Shown one piece after another: positions 47,000 to 59,888 of a stretch of 64,000 bases of DNA. Below the pieces are notes generated by a model. That model made no database searches. It worked only from the letters and a program-made list of their open reading frames with translations, and was not told the DNA's origin. The DNA is taken from the NCBI GenBank assembly GCA_947568835.1, contig OX387606.1, forward strand, positions 6,324,001 through 6,388,000. Reading direction: 5' to 3'. Position numbers and translations under genes: made by a program. How positions within the stretch are numbered: position 1 is the stretch's first letter; each line of letters begins with the position of its first letter. Source of the stretch: Protonemura montana (Eukaryota; Arthropoda; Insecta; Plecoptera; Nemouridae).

Positions 47000-48919
47000 G
47001 TATGTTGTCGCCCTGAACAGAGAATATACGGTACAAAAACCGCAAATTTGAACCTAATGCATCCAATGAACCTGGTTTCAAACCAAAACAAACAAAACAT
47101 ATATAGATTATTTTCTAAAAACAAACACCAAGAAAATCCAGAATGTAAAAACTGATATTTCTCACATTGAAACTGCTTCTGGTTGTAATTCTATAGCAAA
47201 ACTATATTAAGAGTATTTATTGCAATCATTTCGTAGCGCAAGGCTATTTACACTATATTTAGTATGTGACCATCGCCAGCAGGCATCTCGCCATGCACAT
47301 TATATAGGTATATTATATAAAGGTATAGACAACCACCGAGACAGGGTCATGAGACCAAACTAATATGTTTTTCCTCTCAAAAAAAAACATATCGCGTGCA
47401 ACGCGGCACAGCGGCGAGTGTGTATCTGGCACCGCCTTGACGAGCATGAGCACTCGTAACCCGCGGTTTCTCAAAGTCATGAGCGGTCGTGATTTCGAGT
47501 GAATTATGCAGATTTTGAGACTACACCCTGGGGCGGCGTTCCCAGGGGCCTGCAGACACCTGGAGCTGTCTTTTCTAGCCATGCACAGTGCAACACCGGC
47601 AGCAACCAAGCGTCTTGTACACCTTGTACGGCGTCTATACGATACAATCGATACAGAAGCGAGATTCACCTCGGGTATTGTACCTGAATTTGGACACAGG
47701 GTTATATGCATTTATGTTCTAGACTATGGAGTGTGTGGACAAGCAAACAAGGCGAGATATAATGTGTTTGTGTCTTTACTTTGTCACATGGTGATTTAGT
47801 TCAGCTTAGCACTTCCACGCGCGTTTGATTTTCTGCTGTCTTTGGTGTCACAGCTGAATTGTTTAATATTTCAACTCCTTTTATTGTCCATTTTGAACAA
47901 ATACCTGATATCGGATACTTCATAAGTAGTGAAATAGGTCAATTATATCACAGTATAAAATCACCTATAAAACATTTTGTTCAAAACTTAAGATATCATT
48001 TAAAATAATCATAAAAAATTAAATAATGTATTTGTTTAGATTTTTTGCTAAACAACTCAAATCGGGGCTGAAAGATGACAAGCTAATTTTTGTCTGTGGC
48101 ATCGTCCATTTACATAAAATACATGCATTTTCGCCCTTTTCACAGCAGCTTCCTCGGCAATTCTTGCCAAGACGTGTGGCTGTCTGAAATATCGATCTCT
48201 CGGCAAGTCCATGCCATGCACAACGAGCTGCTGTGCAAACTGTCTTAAATGTCTGTATCTTCACTTCAATCATCTCGCCAGCATCCTAGAAATATTCCGT
48301 ATCACGATCGGAACCTGGGACTTCATGATCACATCGCCAGGCGGTAGCCACCCTCTTGGCTGTCGGGAACATACGATTAGCACACGTACAGCGAGACTCG
48401 AGATGTGCAACGTCTTGGACGGGTTCATGCCCAGGGCGTGGAGATCGCCAGCGCCTTCCGAGCGCTAGGACGATGGAGCTCGCCCTGGATCGCGTTCAGG
48501 GATTAGAACTGGATCCTTCTTATTGGAAATTCTGTGTTGGGGGCTATATGGTCAGCTGGAGTTGGTAAATTTTGTTTATAGCAAAGGAATCTCGGTGCAT
48601 TGAATTCCATTCAAATCTATTTTTTTTCTTGCAAGCTAGGTACTCGTGAAAACGAAATAACATACCAGATTTCTCATAATATCTCTAAAATTAGTGGCAA
48701 TGTACATTCATTTGATGGCAAGTAGGTATACTTTTTGTATTCTTTTGGTGTATAGGTGGAGCAACAGTTAATTAATTCAGTGACCCCATGCATACCTGTG
48801 CTCCGATTATTTTCAGCGTTGGCCGCCATTCCTTTCATAAATCAATACACAGCAGAAAATTCCCGTATAAACCATATTTCACCACATAGCCAGGTTCAGC
48901 CAGACACACGGACACATTT
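47000..48919. other. Gene-free stretch
   Basis: Open frames on both strands near 47.3-47.8 kb have no known domain. On the minus strand 48289-48115 there is an acceptor-like TTTCTAG followed by an open, cysteine-containing segment; see findings. Confidence 0.4.
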
Positions 48920-49260
48920 GTGTCCTTCACTTCGTCGCATTGCCCCGGATTGCCGTCCAATGAGCTCGGCTCGACTCCCACCGTCCTCGCCATGTCACCT
49001 GCGCAGTGGACGCGTCCCCTCCCCCGGCCACAGCAGCGTCGCGACGCCGTTATGTCACCAACACGCGACGATAGGCGACGCTGTGAGTCCCGAGCTCGCG
49101 TGCATTGGTCGCGACGCCGACGAAAGGGTGGAGTTTGCGCGAGGACTAATGACAATCTAGCGGACGCGGAAGTCGTGTCATTCGACGTGTCTTTGCGTCG
49201 GCGTTGTCGGCGTCGGCAGGGAGTAGGCGTCGCGGCGGCCGGGTTTGGCGACAGGTAGAG
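48920..49260. promoter_or_regulatory. CpG-rich patch, possible promoter
   Basis: About 340 bases with dense CpG (GTCGCGACGCCG, GTCGGCGTCGG, GTCGCGGCGGCC) in an AT-rich setting. No adjoining gene is recognised. Overlapping open frames on both strands are explained by the base composition. Confidence 0.3.
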
Positions 49261-52102
49261 TTTGACGTCGCTCGATCGTTACGGCCCGCTTGAAGGAAAG
49301 GGTGGAGGATGCTGAGATGTTGGGAAGCTTGGATGAAAGGTTGGATGCAAGGAGTTTGGTTCGATGATAGCTTGAAGTTTTGAAACTAGCTTACATTGAC
49401 GTGGACGTGGCAGAAAGGTCAAATGTTATACCACTTTTTAAATTAAAAGAGAATTTTTAATAAACATTTTTGACTTTTACAAATCCTCGTTCTGACATCG
49501 CTGACAAACGTTTTTCTTTCGTATACTATTGATTCCGTCCAATTCGTTTCTCGTGCCAAAAAAAATGTTTTGTTTCAGACTGTACAAAAATAAGTCACGG
49601 ACTCTTAAGGAGATATACAATAGGGTGTATAATATTCTCTGTGGCTTTATTTTATTGCAATTCACGTGTTTGCAAATACACGCATGTAAAATTTAGTAAC
49701 GCCGAACTAACTTTGGTACCACGATGCATAGCGAGACGCCGAGGAAGTATAATGAGTCGCTCGTAATGTGGACGAATCGCAAATTTCGAGCTGTTTTTAT
49801 TATATAGAGCGGAGCAATCAAAGAGCGTAGATTTTATTTCAGTGTTCATTTTCACAATAGCAGAAATAATTGGCGCAATTCCCTTTCTTATCGCCAGCCG
49901 CGCCATGGTCGGCACTTGCATATAGAGACCGCTAATTGGACATTGTCTAGCTGAGTGTGATATTTATGGACACTTTCAAGACTCCCATGACGGTCCGTGG
50001 TGTGTGTTTTCATTTGTGTGTGTTTGTGTGTGTATTCGTTTGCGTATTGCAATAGGTCGAAGCGAGTTATCAGAGATTGTTAACCCAAGTAATAGAGACC
50101 GTCCGCATGAAGGGGGTCACCGATTATTCCACCTCCAACGAGGTTAAACTGAATTGACCAATCCTATGTTACTAACACACCTGAGTAGGAGGCGCTTATT
50201 ATACAAACAACGACTTTCCATTGGGTGCATAATTTTTTTTCAACAACTACAAATGACATCATGTATTTTTGGTCACGCCATGTGTTTTCCTGGCGGTATA
50301 CCAACTCGACATGCGAAACGGATGTCTTTGCCTTTGATCGTTCGGTCTTTCCCAGGAACGACGCTCGAAGGCCTCGGTGTGCATAATGTGCACTGGCTGC
50401 TGCCGAGATGGTTTCTTACGTTACTCGTCCTTACGTCCAACGGCTAGGACGAAGAGTAGACTGGCGTGCCGTGCTAAATGCAAAGCTGTGTGTCCTTGCT
50501 GGCTCTAGAGGAGTTTCAATGCAGTGCGTTATTATTATTTTTTGTTCTAGAAACGGTATGACGCATGACACCTTCTGGGTTTTTTATGCTCCTAGATCTC
50601 CAGTATTGATTTAATATAAACGAGAACTCAATTTTCGATAGGATGAACAAAGATGGTATATGTGACTAAATTTGATGACAAAAAAATCAATTTTCTTTCC
50701 AAACGGACATTAAATTAGAAATAAAATACATTTAATCTAATGAAAAGCGATTTGATTTGACAATTTTTATTTTATTTCATTCTAGATGATCTGGGAAATA
50801 AATTAGAACTCGTTATTGCATCAATCTCCCAAATGAACATGCCTTGCTTTTGACTTTTAAAGAGCACTAAATACATTCTGACATCGTTGACTCCAGTCAT
50901 ACAGGTTGGAGCTAATTTTCGAAGTATTGCAGGAACTATGGTAAATAATTGTGCCACGCCAAAACGCCAACGAACTTTGATTAGCATCGTTTCAAACTGC
51001 ATGCCATGTCAAAATGGCGTATACCTACATACGGCACTTGTGCATTGCACGAAAGCATGGCATATGTTACTATTTAAATACAAATACTAGTTCGAAATTT
51101 CTGTAATTTCCAACACACCACATATCAGAGAAACAACATTTGGTAAAATTCTGTCACAGAATGATCAGTGAAAGGTGATTGCAGTCGGCTGTCAGTAGGC
51201 GATTCGAAAATAGATTGTAAATCGACTTATTTCACGTCTATCACGAATCGCACCGAGCCCACCGACAATTTTCTCTCGCGGTACACCACAACGCATACCG
51301 ATCTCGCTGCACCGATTCTTATCAGCATGCACATTGCAGGCTCATTTTCTCGTCTCTTTACCTGTGATATCAACTTGATTGTTTCCCCATATATACTTGA
51401 CGTTAATAATATGGCACGAGTTTTATAAATATCCTTGCTACCTATAATACCTTGATTAGCAGCACTTTAATTTGCGTGCAATTTCTCTTCATTTCCACCA
51501 CGTTGTGCCACCAAGCGAGCGTGTGATTTATTTGGTTTCCTATCCTGAGGGAGATGCTATCTATTGATAAGAGACGCTTGGTAATTAACGACTCCCACGA
51601 GATAAGGGATTCGGGCACGAGACATCAGAGAGAGGGTGTAACTCTAATGCGTGGCACCTGAGAGAGACGAAGAGAGACATAGATAATGAGCGTGGCTGTG
51701 TCAGAGAATGAGACGGAGTGCCGTGGATAGAATGGGCGAGAGGGTGATAGAATGGAGGTAAAGGCAGGTATTATATATTATTGTGACCCACGCCACTCCA
51801 TCGTCGGATCTAGATCTTAGATCATGTTCCTTGTGAGACATTTCCAGCGACGGTCGGCGCTTGCGTCGGCTCTCTGCGTGTTGTTGTCGAAAGAACATTC
51901 TTCTATCTTAAAAATCTACAAGCGATCAGACACGCGCGTGTGTCACTCGGCAGCACGCGAAACTATTTTTTAACTTTGCACTGTCATAAATTAATCTGGG
52001 AAATTGTTCGATGGCTCTTCTGGTTGGCCGTCAGCTCTGTCGTGCGATGAGTTTTTGAGACCTGCTTTTTTGGCTGGATTACACGAAAATGGTTTTCAAT
52101 GT
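49261..52102. other. Gene-free stretch
   Basis: No recognised gene; a GT-rich microsatellite-like run (TGTGTGTTTGTGTGTGTAT) lies near 50015. Purine-rich GAGAGA tracts lie near 51625-51740. Confidence 0.5.
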
Positions 52103-52432
52103 ATTTGAAATCTTAAATAAATTGCATACGCTTGCAATGCGCGGGGTACTTTATTATTATAACCACTACTACCGTCTCAAAATTGATGAAAAAAAATGAC
52201 GTGGTATAGCGTCACTAGATTCAGAGTGACTGTGAATACTCACAGCCTCTTGTTTCTACTCCTTGGAGATCCGTCTCTCTTATCAAATACACTAAAAACG
52301 TCTCCAAAAGCATGTGTCCAAGTAGCTCAATAGGTGGGAGAACCACCTGTGATAGGTGGAGATCGGGGTTCGTGTCCCCGTTTGGGCATCAATTTTTGAG
52401 ACGGTAGTAGTGTTCATAATAATAAAATGGTT
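52103..52432 (+). mobile_element. TIR/tRNA-like element, copy E
   Basis: The left end has GCTTGCAATGCG and ACCGTCTCAAAATTGATG; the right end has CATCAATTTTTGAGACGGT followed by AGTAGTGTTCATAATAATAA, its inverted complement. The interior has AGAGTGACTGTGAATACTCA and TCTACTCCTTGGAGATCCG. The tRNA-like core is 52315-52388 with acceptor stem TGTCCAA/TTGGGCA, anticodon stem CCACC/GGTGG and box B GGTTCGTGTCC. The outer part of the right repeat is missing. Confidence 0.8.
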
Positions 52433-54527
52433 TTCCATGGTTTGCAGAGCGACTTTACGAGATAAGAAAATGATTTTAGGTTACCCTTATTGCGAGATAG
52501 GGGTTCGTTCATACAAGGATTTTGAACTGATGGTTAATTTGCATGAAACGCATGATAGGCGCAATTAAAACGACACTTGTCATAGCGCCGATTTGATTGC
52601 TCGTTGGTTTTGAAATCAACGGGTTATTGTGTATACGGTAAAATGTCTAATTAACACGTTAAATTTGATGTAGTAGTAATTACAAGATTTTGAATTAAGA
52701 TTATGTCAGATTCAATTCTAAATTTATTCGTTCGTGAAAACTACTTTAAAGGTACCTACTGCAGACATGCATGCATTTGCCATTTGCACACAAGTTTCGA
52801 TAATGAATCGCAGTGTACGTACAGTGCAGGGCTGTAGCTGCCTAAGGATACGCATCTTTGTGATCCCATAAATTGCCATGGGACGGTAACCTCTCTTTAG
52901 GAAAATGCGTTCATATTTTTCACTGAATAGGAATAATAATCTTGGTCGGTGCGCCTTGGCGTATATGCAACCCGAAATCTCGCATGCCTGGTGGGTTGAG
53001 GAGAGGACGCGCCCTAATGGACCTCATAGAAAAGCCCATAGAGATATTTTCATTATAAAGTTGCGAGACGCGGAGGTAATGGGTTGAGAGTAAAAACAAC
53101 TTCTTCGTCTGCTTTCAGCCATCTTCATCTTTCTCCTCCTAACTATTGTATCCTGTCATCTATCTCTTCCAGGCGAAACTTTGAAAAGGGATAGGGAAAT
53201 TTTTCGAAGTAATTATTGTCGTGGATGCCTTGGTTGGATAGGGGCGCCAAAACACGTGGTCTACCCGTTGAAAATATTCGGTAGGTTATAAAGGTCGGTC
53301 TCATCTAAGCGTCAAGCGATTAATTTGGGCCCGATTTTTTGGCACTTCTTGAGCTTTGTTTAATATTATAATAACAACAGCGATTAGTAGGTAGATCTTA
53401 TGTAGCCATCTACTTTATACAAATCTCTTTTTAAGAACCACAACGCTTAGGCCGTAATAAATTACGAACAATTTGCTGAAAATGACAGGGGAACAAAAGT
53501 TTTTTTTTCACGAAAATATTTTTCTTAAAAAATATGAGACCCTATAATCTGGCTGTAAAATAATGATTAATTGCCGCGTGCTTTATTCTTAATCATCGCA
53601 TTTTATAAGAAAGTGAAATAGTCCTTGTCCCTGGTGAAACGACCGCGATCGAATAAGAACCAACTAAGAGCAATTATCTTTCATCCTATTCTCGGCCTAT
53701 AATCTGTACTTATCATTTTAATATGGTCCATACAGCATCATGAAAGATGACCTATCACGGTGATTTGGCAACAATGGCCTAAAAGTTTTGTTGTCGGCAT
53801 TTGTTCTTCTTCTGTTCTGCCTCCTGGCCCACAGGCACCCCCTGTCGCGCATCTCTTTGAATCTAAAGGAGACACGCAGCGGGGGCATCGGGCCTGAAAT
53901 ATTACAAATATACATGCAATCAAATATGGGTACCATACTACTCATAAGATGATACAAAAGCCAGGTCGAATTTTTGCCAGGCACCGTACTCGGCCCGGTC
54001 AGGGATGGTCCATTGTTGACCACCTGTCAACAAGCCGAAATCTTCGAGATCGAAACCGGCCCTAGGTCGCTCGAAAAAGGGCCCAAGGACTAAGATCATC
54101 CGCGTAGCAAATCACGCAATTCTTTTGTAGGACCTTTTCCTAAAGGTATCACCCAAATCCGGCGCCTCCACCGATCACCGTGGCGCTAAGAGACGAAAAT
54201 CCCGCTGCCACGGCGTGCACCTGCACCCAAACGACGGTGGTTGGCACAGGTTGATGACATTTTAGCCACGTTTGTACGACCGACAAATATCACGACTTGT
54301 CTCCTCATAGCACAGAAACGCTGCAAGAATGTTTCATTAGCGATCTACCGGCTAATGAAACACGGCTTGTTTGATATGAGCTGCTCTAAGTTATTAATAA
54401 GAGGCGTCTGTCTCTGTTGCTACCCGACTGTTTCTCTCTGTAGTGTGCTGGCCAACGGTGCGCTCTGTCTCGCTCTCAAGTCGTTATTAGTTCATTAGGT
54501 TCTATAGTGACCAACGCCGCGGCGAGA
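52433..54527. other. Gene-free stretch
   Basis: No recognised gene. It becomes GC-richer from about 54150 (CCGCTGCCACGGCGTGCACC). Confidence 0.5.
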
Positions 54528-54578
54528 ATGGCTTTCCTACCAGGGTCCATGGCGGCCGCCGACGACGACAGTGGACTT
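54528..54578 (+). other. Possible first coding exon in CpG patch
   Basis: GCGAGAATGG context; 17 codons reading MAFLPGSMAAADDDSGL end at a donor-like GTGAGA. No downstream exon was identified, and the gene would run toward the 3' end of the scramblase gene. Confidence 0.15.
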
Positions 54579-55376
54579 GTGAGATGCCTCCCTTTATGAT
54601 GCGACCACGCCATGCTTTCTTGCTGCCTCGGATTACCTGGACTGACTACACAAACACCTTGGCGACGAGACCGAAAGGTCCCTCAATTGCCCATTCAGAG
54701 CAGTAATCTCAATAAACCGAAACATGAAAGAACGGTCGGAATCGCGGAAATAAGGTCACAGTTTATTGCAATCGTAAAGTGAAAATTGTTTATTATTTTA
54801 TTGATTTATTGTAGATTTTCTTATAATTCTTGCGGGTCTTTTTGAAGACGTTTTTGTACCTTGACAAACTATTGACCACCCAAGCTGTTTTTGACCATCA
54901 TCAATTTGTGATCATTTCTGACGCAGCCCTGCGCGTCCACTCTGATGGACACGATGAATACGCTCTGCCTGGACATTTATTATAGACGTGCTGACGAAAT
55001 TACCTTATTGAAAACTGTTCAGACATATAATGACATTAGTGGGACTTGGTCTCTTCTTCGTCTTCTTCGTCGTCTTCCTAGTATCTTCATTCTTCTTGAC
55101 GAAAATATAATGCAACGATGACTCGGTTACATTGACATACGGTAATTTCATTGTGCATCTTGCGGTCCTTGCAGATATCATGGGCACGAAAGAGTTGGGT
55201 TATGAACTCAGGAACCTAGAGCGTTGTACTACAAGTAAGAAAACGTTCACTGAAAATTGCCGAGATTTCAGATAGCTCAAGGAAAAATGTTTGTCCTCGT
55301 AAAATAATTTAAAATTAATATCAGCAATCAAAAGTAATAAGTAATGGGCACCTCCTGCAACCAGGAGTGAGCGTTG

Positions 55377-57620
55377 TTAAAAGCACGCCGGTAGTTCGTA
55401 GAACATGTAGTCCTGGGAAAAGAAAAACACCTCAATTATTATCAAGCTGACCGCACAATTAATAGGATCGTGGCTTTAGCATGAGTGCAATGCAGAGCAA
55501 TGATTTAGCCTCATGACGCGTGCACCCCATGGTTACAGTATTGCTTACTATCAAAAAAGAAGCTCCGAGAAGAACAGACTTCATCTGGACATCCAAATCT
55601 GTAGGAAACTTGATCTTGAAATTGTCTGCTTTCGTGCAAAACTCCTTACAGCAACCGCTCCACTGTTTCGAGATCTGTCCGAGCTGGGTTCTTCCGTCGA
55701 TGGCCATGATCTGAGAAAACGTCGCCCCTCTTTATAAGAATCAATCGCCAACGGGCTCCACCTGAATCATTGCAACTTCAATCCAAGAAATTAAGCAATT
55801 CAAGAAAGACGCCTTGTCTTATCTACACATCCGATCTGTAGCCCATACCATCCAATACGATCTTGTTTATTGGAATCATAAGACCACAATGCCACCAGTT
55901 CTTGATAAAATTAATCCAACATAAATAGCTGTAACTATTTATTAAATATATGTGACTTTACGCGTTTATCTTACCTTGAATGGGATTTCGCAACCGCAAC
56001 TGGCTAGCCAAAAGGGCCCCTTTATCTTGAAAACGACGTCGCCAGCGGCGTTCTTGACCCGGTACCGAGGACAAAACAGGCTCCACTCTTGCTCGATTTG
56101 ACCAAGGCGGGTACCGCCTGGTGTAGTCACCTCCATTGTCTGTGGCAAAATTCTAGTTAGCATTTGTAAGCGTCTCGCAGTTTTCTTTTGCTGGAAGTTC
56201 AAGAATAGTAAGAAGTAGTTTGCTTGATAATAAAGTGGATCCATTGCTATACAAATTAGTTGGGACAAAGTAAGGTTGCATAATTTCGTGGATTGGTATA
56301 GAAAAATCGGACAGAAGGAAATTTTCTTTGAAGGAAAATAGGGCAAAGGTTTTCAAACGTGTATGATTGCTTGCTTCATTGAATTTCGGTACAGGTGCAA
56401 AATGCAACAAAAAGTATCGCAAACAATTTTCAATATATGTACTCCTTAAAGCCTAATGGCTATGGACGGGCTATGAACGGGCTATGGACGGGCTATGGAC
56501 GGGCTATGGATGGGCTATGGATGGGCTATGGACGGGAAATGGTAGGGCTGTGTTCAGGTTGGAGTAAGGCAGCTCTGGAAGCACATGGATTCTTCGTGGG
56601 CTACTGGCAGGGTCCTAGTAGAAGAAGCCCAGGGGTTTGACCAGCCGGGCCAGGGACTGGCCAAAGTGACACTTTTAGACTGGGCCAGAGCTTGCAGTCC
56701 AGCTGAAGCTCACTGGAGCCCGAATTATTCTCTGCCTTACCTGGAGACAACAGGGGCAGCAGCACGATTGACATTTGAGCGGCCGATGCAAACGAATAAC
56801 TTCATTATGATCGTTGTCCATGATTTTCATCTCGAAAGGTCTGATCGAGCCGCAACAATTTCTTGCGCAGCATTCGCTCTTCTCTTTGGCGAAAAACACT
56901 TCTTGTTCGTAGGGAGTTTTCACTTGATACTTGTTCTGAGTCTCGCAACATGTGCAAACTGTCAAAAAACAATTGTTGAATGACAAATGATTGCCAATTT
57001 GAAACAAGTGCCAGGATCTGGATCATTTTAAGTCATCATCGAAGCTCAATTTAACATATGTAAGGTTTACAAAACAGGTAGAAATCCATAAAATAGACCA
57101 AGAGATTAAATTGCCTAGACATATTTCAATGTCGGTTCTGAGACACGATGTCGTAATTTAAAGTACGTATGTACAACACTTAAGCTTTCATCGATTAGGT
57201 TTTGAAATGTGACACATTCGTTTACAGGAATATTTTCCATCAATTCACTCAATCATTGCTGTCTAAGATTGTTATCAACTGCCCGAAACTTCGGACCAAG
57301 GTGCAAAATGATGTCCGAAACAAGTGTACGAAGTGAACAAGTAACTCACTTTCGCAACAGTCTATTTTTTGGTGTACTCTAAGCTGGTCCAATGTGGCGA
57401 GTTGTTTTAGAGAGTTTGGTAGATTTGGGTCCACCGGGGTTTGAATCATGCTCATCCAGCCGTTGGAGCTGTTCGATGGCTCATTCCAGTTGCCTTTGGT
57501 CGTGACGGTAGGCCCTGGATGACTTGCTGGGGGCTTGCCAGGCACAGGACCTTGCTGCCAAGGGTCCCCTGGATTTAGATATTCAGCCCAAGTGGCGGTC
57601 CGCTTCGTATTTTGGGTCAT
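55377..57620 (-). CDS. Phospholipid scramblase (5 exons)
   Basis: PLSCR-family membrane protein linked to Ca2+-dependent bidirectional lipid movement. Coding exons (minus): 57620-57350, 56958-56741, 56139-55975, 55710-55549 and 55412-55377, phases 1, 0, 0 and 0, giving 283 aa (human PLSCR1 318). The N-terminus is proline-rich (PGDPWQQGPVPGKPPASHPG). The scramblase domain starts at LATLDQLRVHQKID, then YEQEVFFAKEKSECCARNCC. The palmitoylated motif CCCPCC lies at residues 156-161. IPFKIMAIDG and LGQISKQWSG follow. A C-terminal hydrophobic helix MKSVLLGASFLIDYMFYEL is completed by the last 12-codon exon. The Ca2+-loop equivalent is KADNFKIKFPTD (245-256), with K in place of the first Asp. The start is the first ATG after an acceptor-like CTACAG; an upstream coding exon is possible. 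Which paralogue it matches cannot be told. Confidence 0.93.
56460..56536. repeat. 11-bp minisatellite, 7 units
   Basis: Seven units of CTATGGACGGG with single-base variants, inside the second scramblase intron (56140-56740). Confidence 0.92.
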
Positions 57621-59538
57621 CGTCAACTCGCCAGGGTTTGGCGATGACTCGTGCCACCGTTCTGTAGTCGATTGAAAGACAATGCAGTCGTTTTCACGCA
57701 AATAAGTCCATATTTCAAAAGGAATCAGTTAGTTCACATTGAAAATTGCCATCTATGAAAAAATTGATCATACTGCATCTAAAAATGATCTCTTTCTAAT
57801 CATTTATTTTGTTGTCCTAAAATAATACAAACATTTCAAAGCAAAGCAATAATCTTACGTGAAACGATATCGTGCTGAGCATGCAGCGGCTGTGTCGTTA
57901 TTGGCTTTTGCTTCTTCATTTTCGGTTCGGTATAGTACAAGAGTTTGAAAAAGTAAAATAGCTGTGTAGGTACTTCCTCTTTGATAGCGTGTAACTGAAT
58001 GTACTCAACACCACTTAACAATTTTCTATCAAAAACATAATCTCTAAATTGTCATCGATATCAATCTTATCGTGTTGAGTAATTTGGTACTTGTATTTGT
58101 TGTAAATCACTTCTTTGGAATAGACGAGATAACGCTGAAAGATAATCAATATAGGTCTGAAAAAAAATATCGTTGTACTTAATGAATTTGCTTAAGTTTT
58201 TGGATAAGCGGTGCAAATTATGACTTAAGATTTCGTCATCACTTTGTCATAACCGCCCCCCCCCCCCCCCCCCTAAATGTAAACTGAATCATCTAAGCCA
58301 AGTGTATATCGGAATTTAATGCGGCTAAATCTTAACAAGTATTAAATTGATCTTATGGCCGATGGCAAGGTTATCAGCCTTGCCATATATGCATCGCACA
58401 ACGAGTTTAACCAGAATGAATAGCCATGCCGTGGTTACCTATACCACTGGCCGGCATCCTGATTATCGCCACAAGAGAAACGTATCACGAGCATTGACCC
58501 TCTCATAACCGATAATGTCGCTTTCAAACCCACTGGCAGCCAATCACTAATCGATATTGCTCTAAAGTGATGCTCAGGACGTGCTGCAGCCAGGTGCAAG
58601 TTTTTTAGTTGTTTTTTTTAATTCGCAAAATTAATCGTTTTTATTTTTTGTTTTTTTAATCAAAATGAAACCTAACTTTGTTACATTAGCTGGTGCACAA
58701 CTACACTCTTAGGTTGGTATGCACGTATTTGATAAGGTCTCATAGTTTATTTGAATGTAAATCGATTGTCGATTCTACTTTTCATCCACGTGTGTTTTTA
58801 GAATCTGACAACACGTGTCAAAAACAATCAATTCCAATATTTCTAGTGATAACGTTCCTTGTGCAGTCAAGCTAGGAGTTATATCATAAAATTTAGACCG
58901 TATTGTACCCCTACTGTCTATGAGAATTCAGGGCATCTATAAAGTCAAAATCCAGATTGACTTTCTCACCGATGAGGTGAGCCATATGCCATATAAAAAC
59001 AAAGATCTGTAGCGATGATTAGCGATCCACCACATTTAATGCTCATTGCCTGGTAATCTCATTTCGCTCTCCCATCTGGCCACGAACGAATTGGTAACAG
59101 AAATCGTGTAAGATATCACACTTTTACCATCTTACCAATGAGTTAGTCGGCAGATTCATGTGGTATAAAGCCGATACTTGCCAAGCCGTATTCTAGTCAT
59201 GGAGGGAGTTGATTAGGTATGTAATTACATCTTGAAGCGTAAACACACAACATTGCGTGACCGTCGTTAAGGAAAATGATTTTTCACATGCCTATAGACG
59301 CGGTGCAAGCGTATAGAGACAGACCTGCACCTCTCATGATCTTACACGATGGCTGCCTGCCTACAAAGTAATGTCCTAAGTTTTAATTTGCGTACCATAT
59401 GGGGATCGGGCGCTATTTAGTTAGATTTTATAATTATGCCTTTTCACATGAGCACGACTTTCGAAATTGTAAATTAAACCATTTTGACAGTGCGCATTAG
59501 ACACTCACAAGTCACAGTGTGAAGGAGCAGTGTACAAT
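57621..59538. other. Upstream of scramblase; gene-free
   Basis: May hold the scramblase 5' UTR and promoter. It has a C18 run at 58256-58273 and T-rich stretches near 58600-58660. Confidence 0.45.
58256..58273. repeat. C18 homopolymer
   Basis: Uninterrupted run of 18 C. Confidence 0.95.
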
Positions 59539-59888
59539 CATTGAGTTTATATGTTTAGTCAGAGGGACAGTGTTCATGTTAAACGTTCTGCTGAACAAAC
59601 GAGCCGGAAACACGTGGTAGTGGTAAGTGCCTCTCGATGGCGCTTGCGACCGACCTTTTTAAAACAATTACTTGACAAAATATCGATACGTGTATATCAA
59701 TCGTTGAGGGCAGTGTTAAAAACTTAAATTGAGCGTAAACTAGTCTCAAATGCGAGTAATCTGTGAGAAATAACGAAATGAAATTTCTTGGACTCCATTT
59801 ATTAAGATCGTCGTTTTTTGTTGGTAAAATAGTAATTTTGTGGCTATGTCTCGCGAAGACAGTTTAGCCTTAGCACTGTGGTAGTACG
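59539..59888 (+). repeat. Unrecognised family X, copy 4
   Basis: Begins CATTGAGTTTATATG and has AGTCAGAGGGACAG, AACAAACGAGCCGGAAAC, ATATCAATCGTTG, TCTCAAATGCGAGTAATCTG and CACTGTGGTAGTAC, in the order seen in copies 1 and 2. Confidence 0.7.

Noticed and set aside
47313-47799. Overlapping 97-132 codon frames on both strands
   Set aside because: No known domain, no clear splice context, and frames on both strands suggest chance in a GC-richer patch.
48835-49258. Arg-rich frames of 106-134 codons
   Set aside because: They overlap on both strands and their Arg/Pro-rich make-up follows from CpG-rich DNA.
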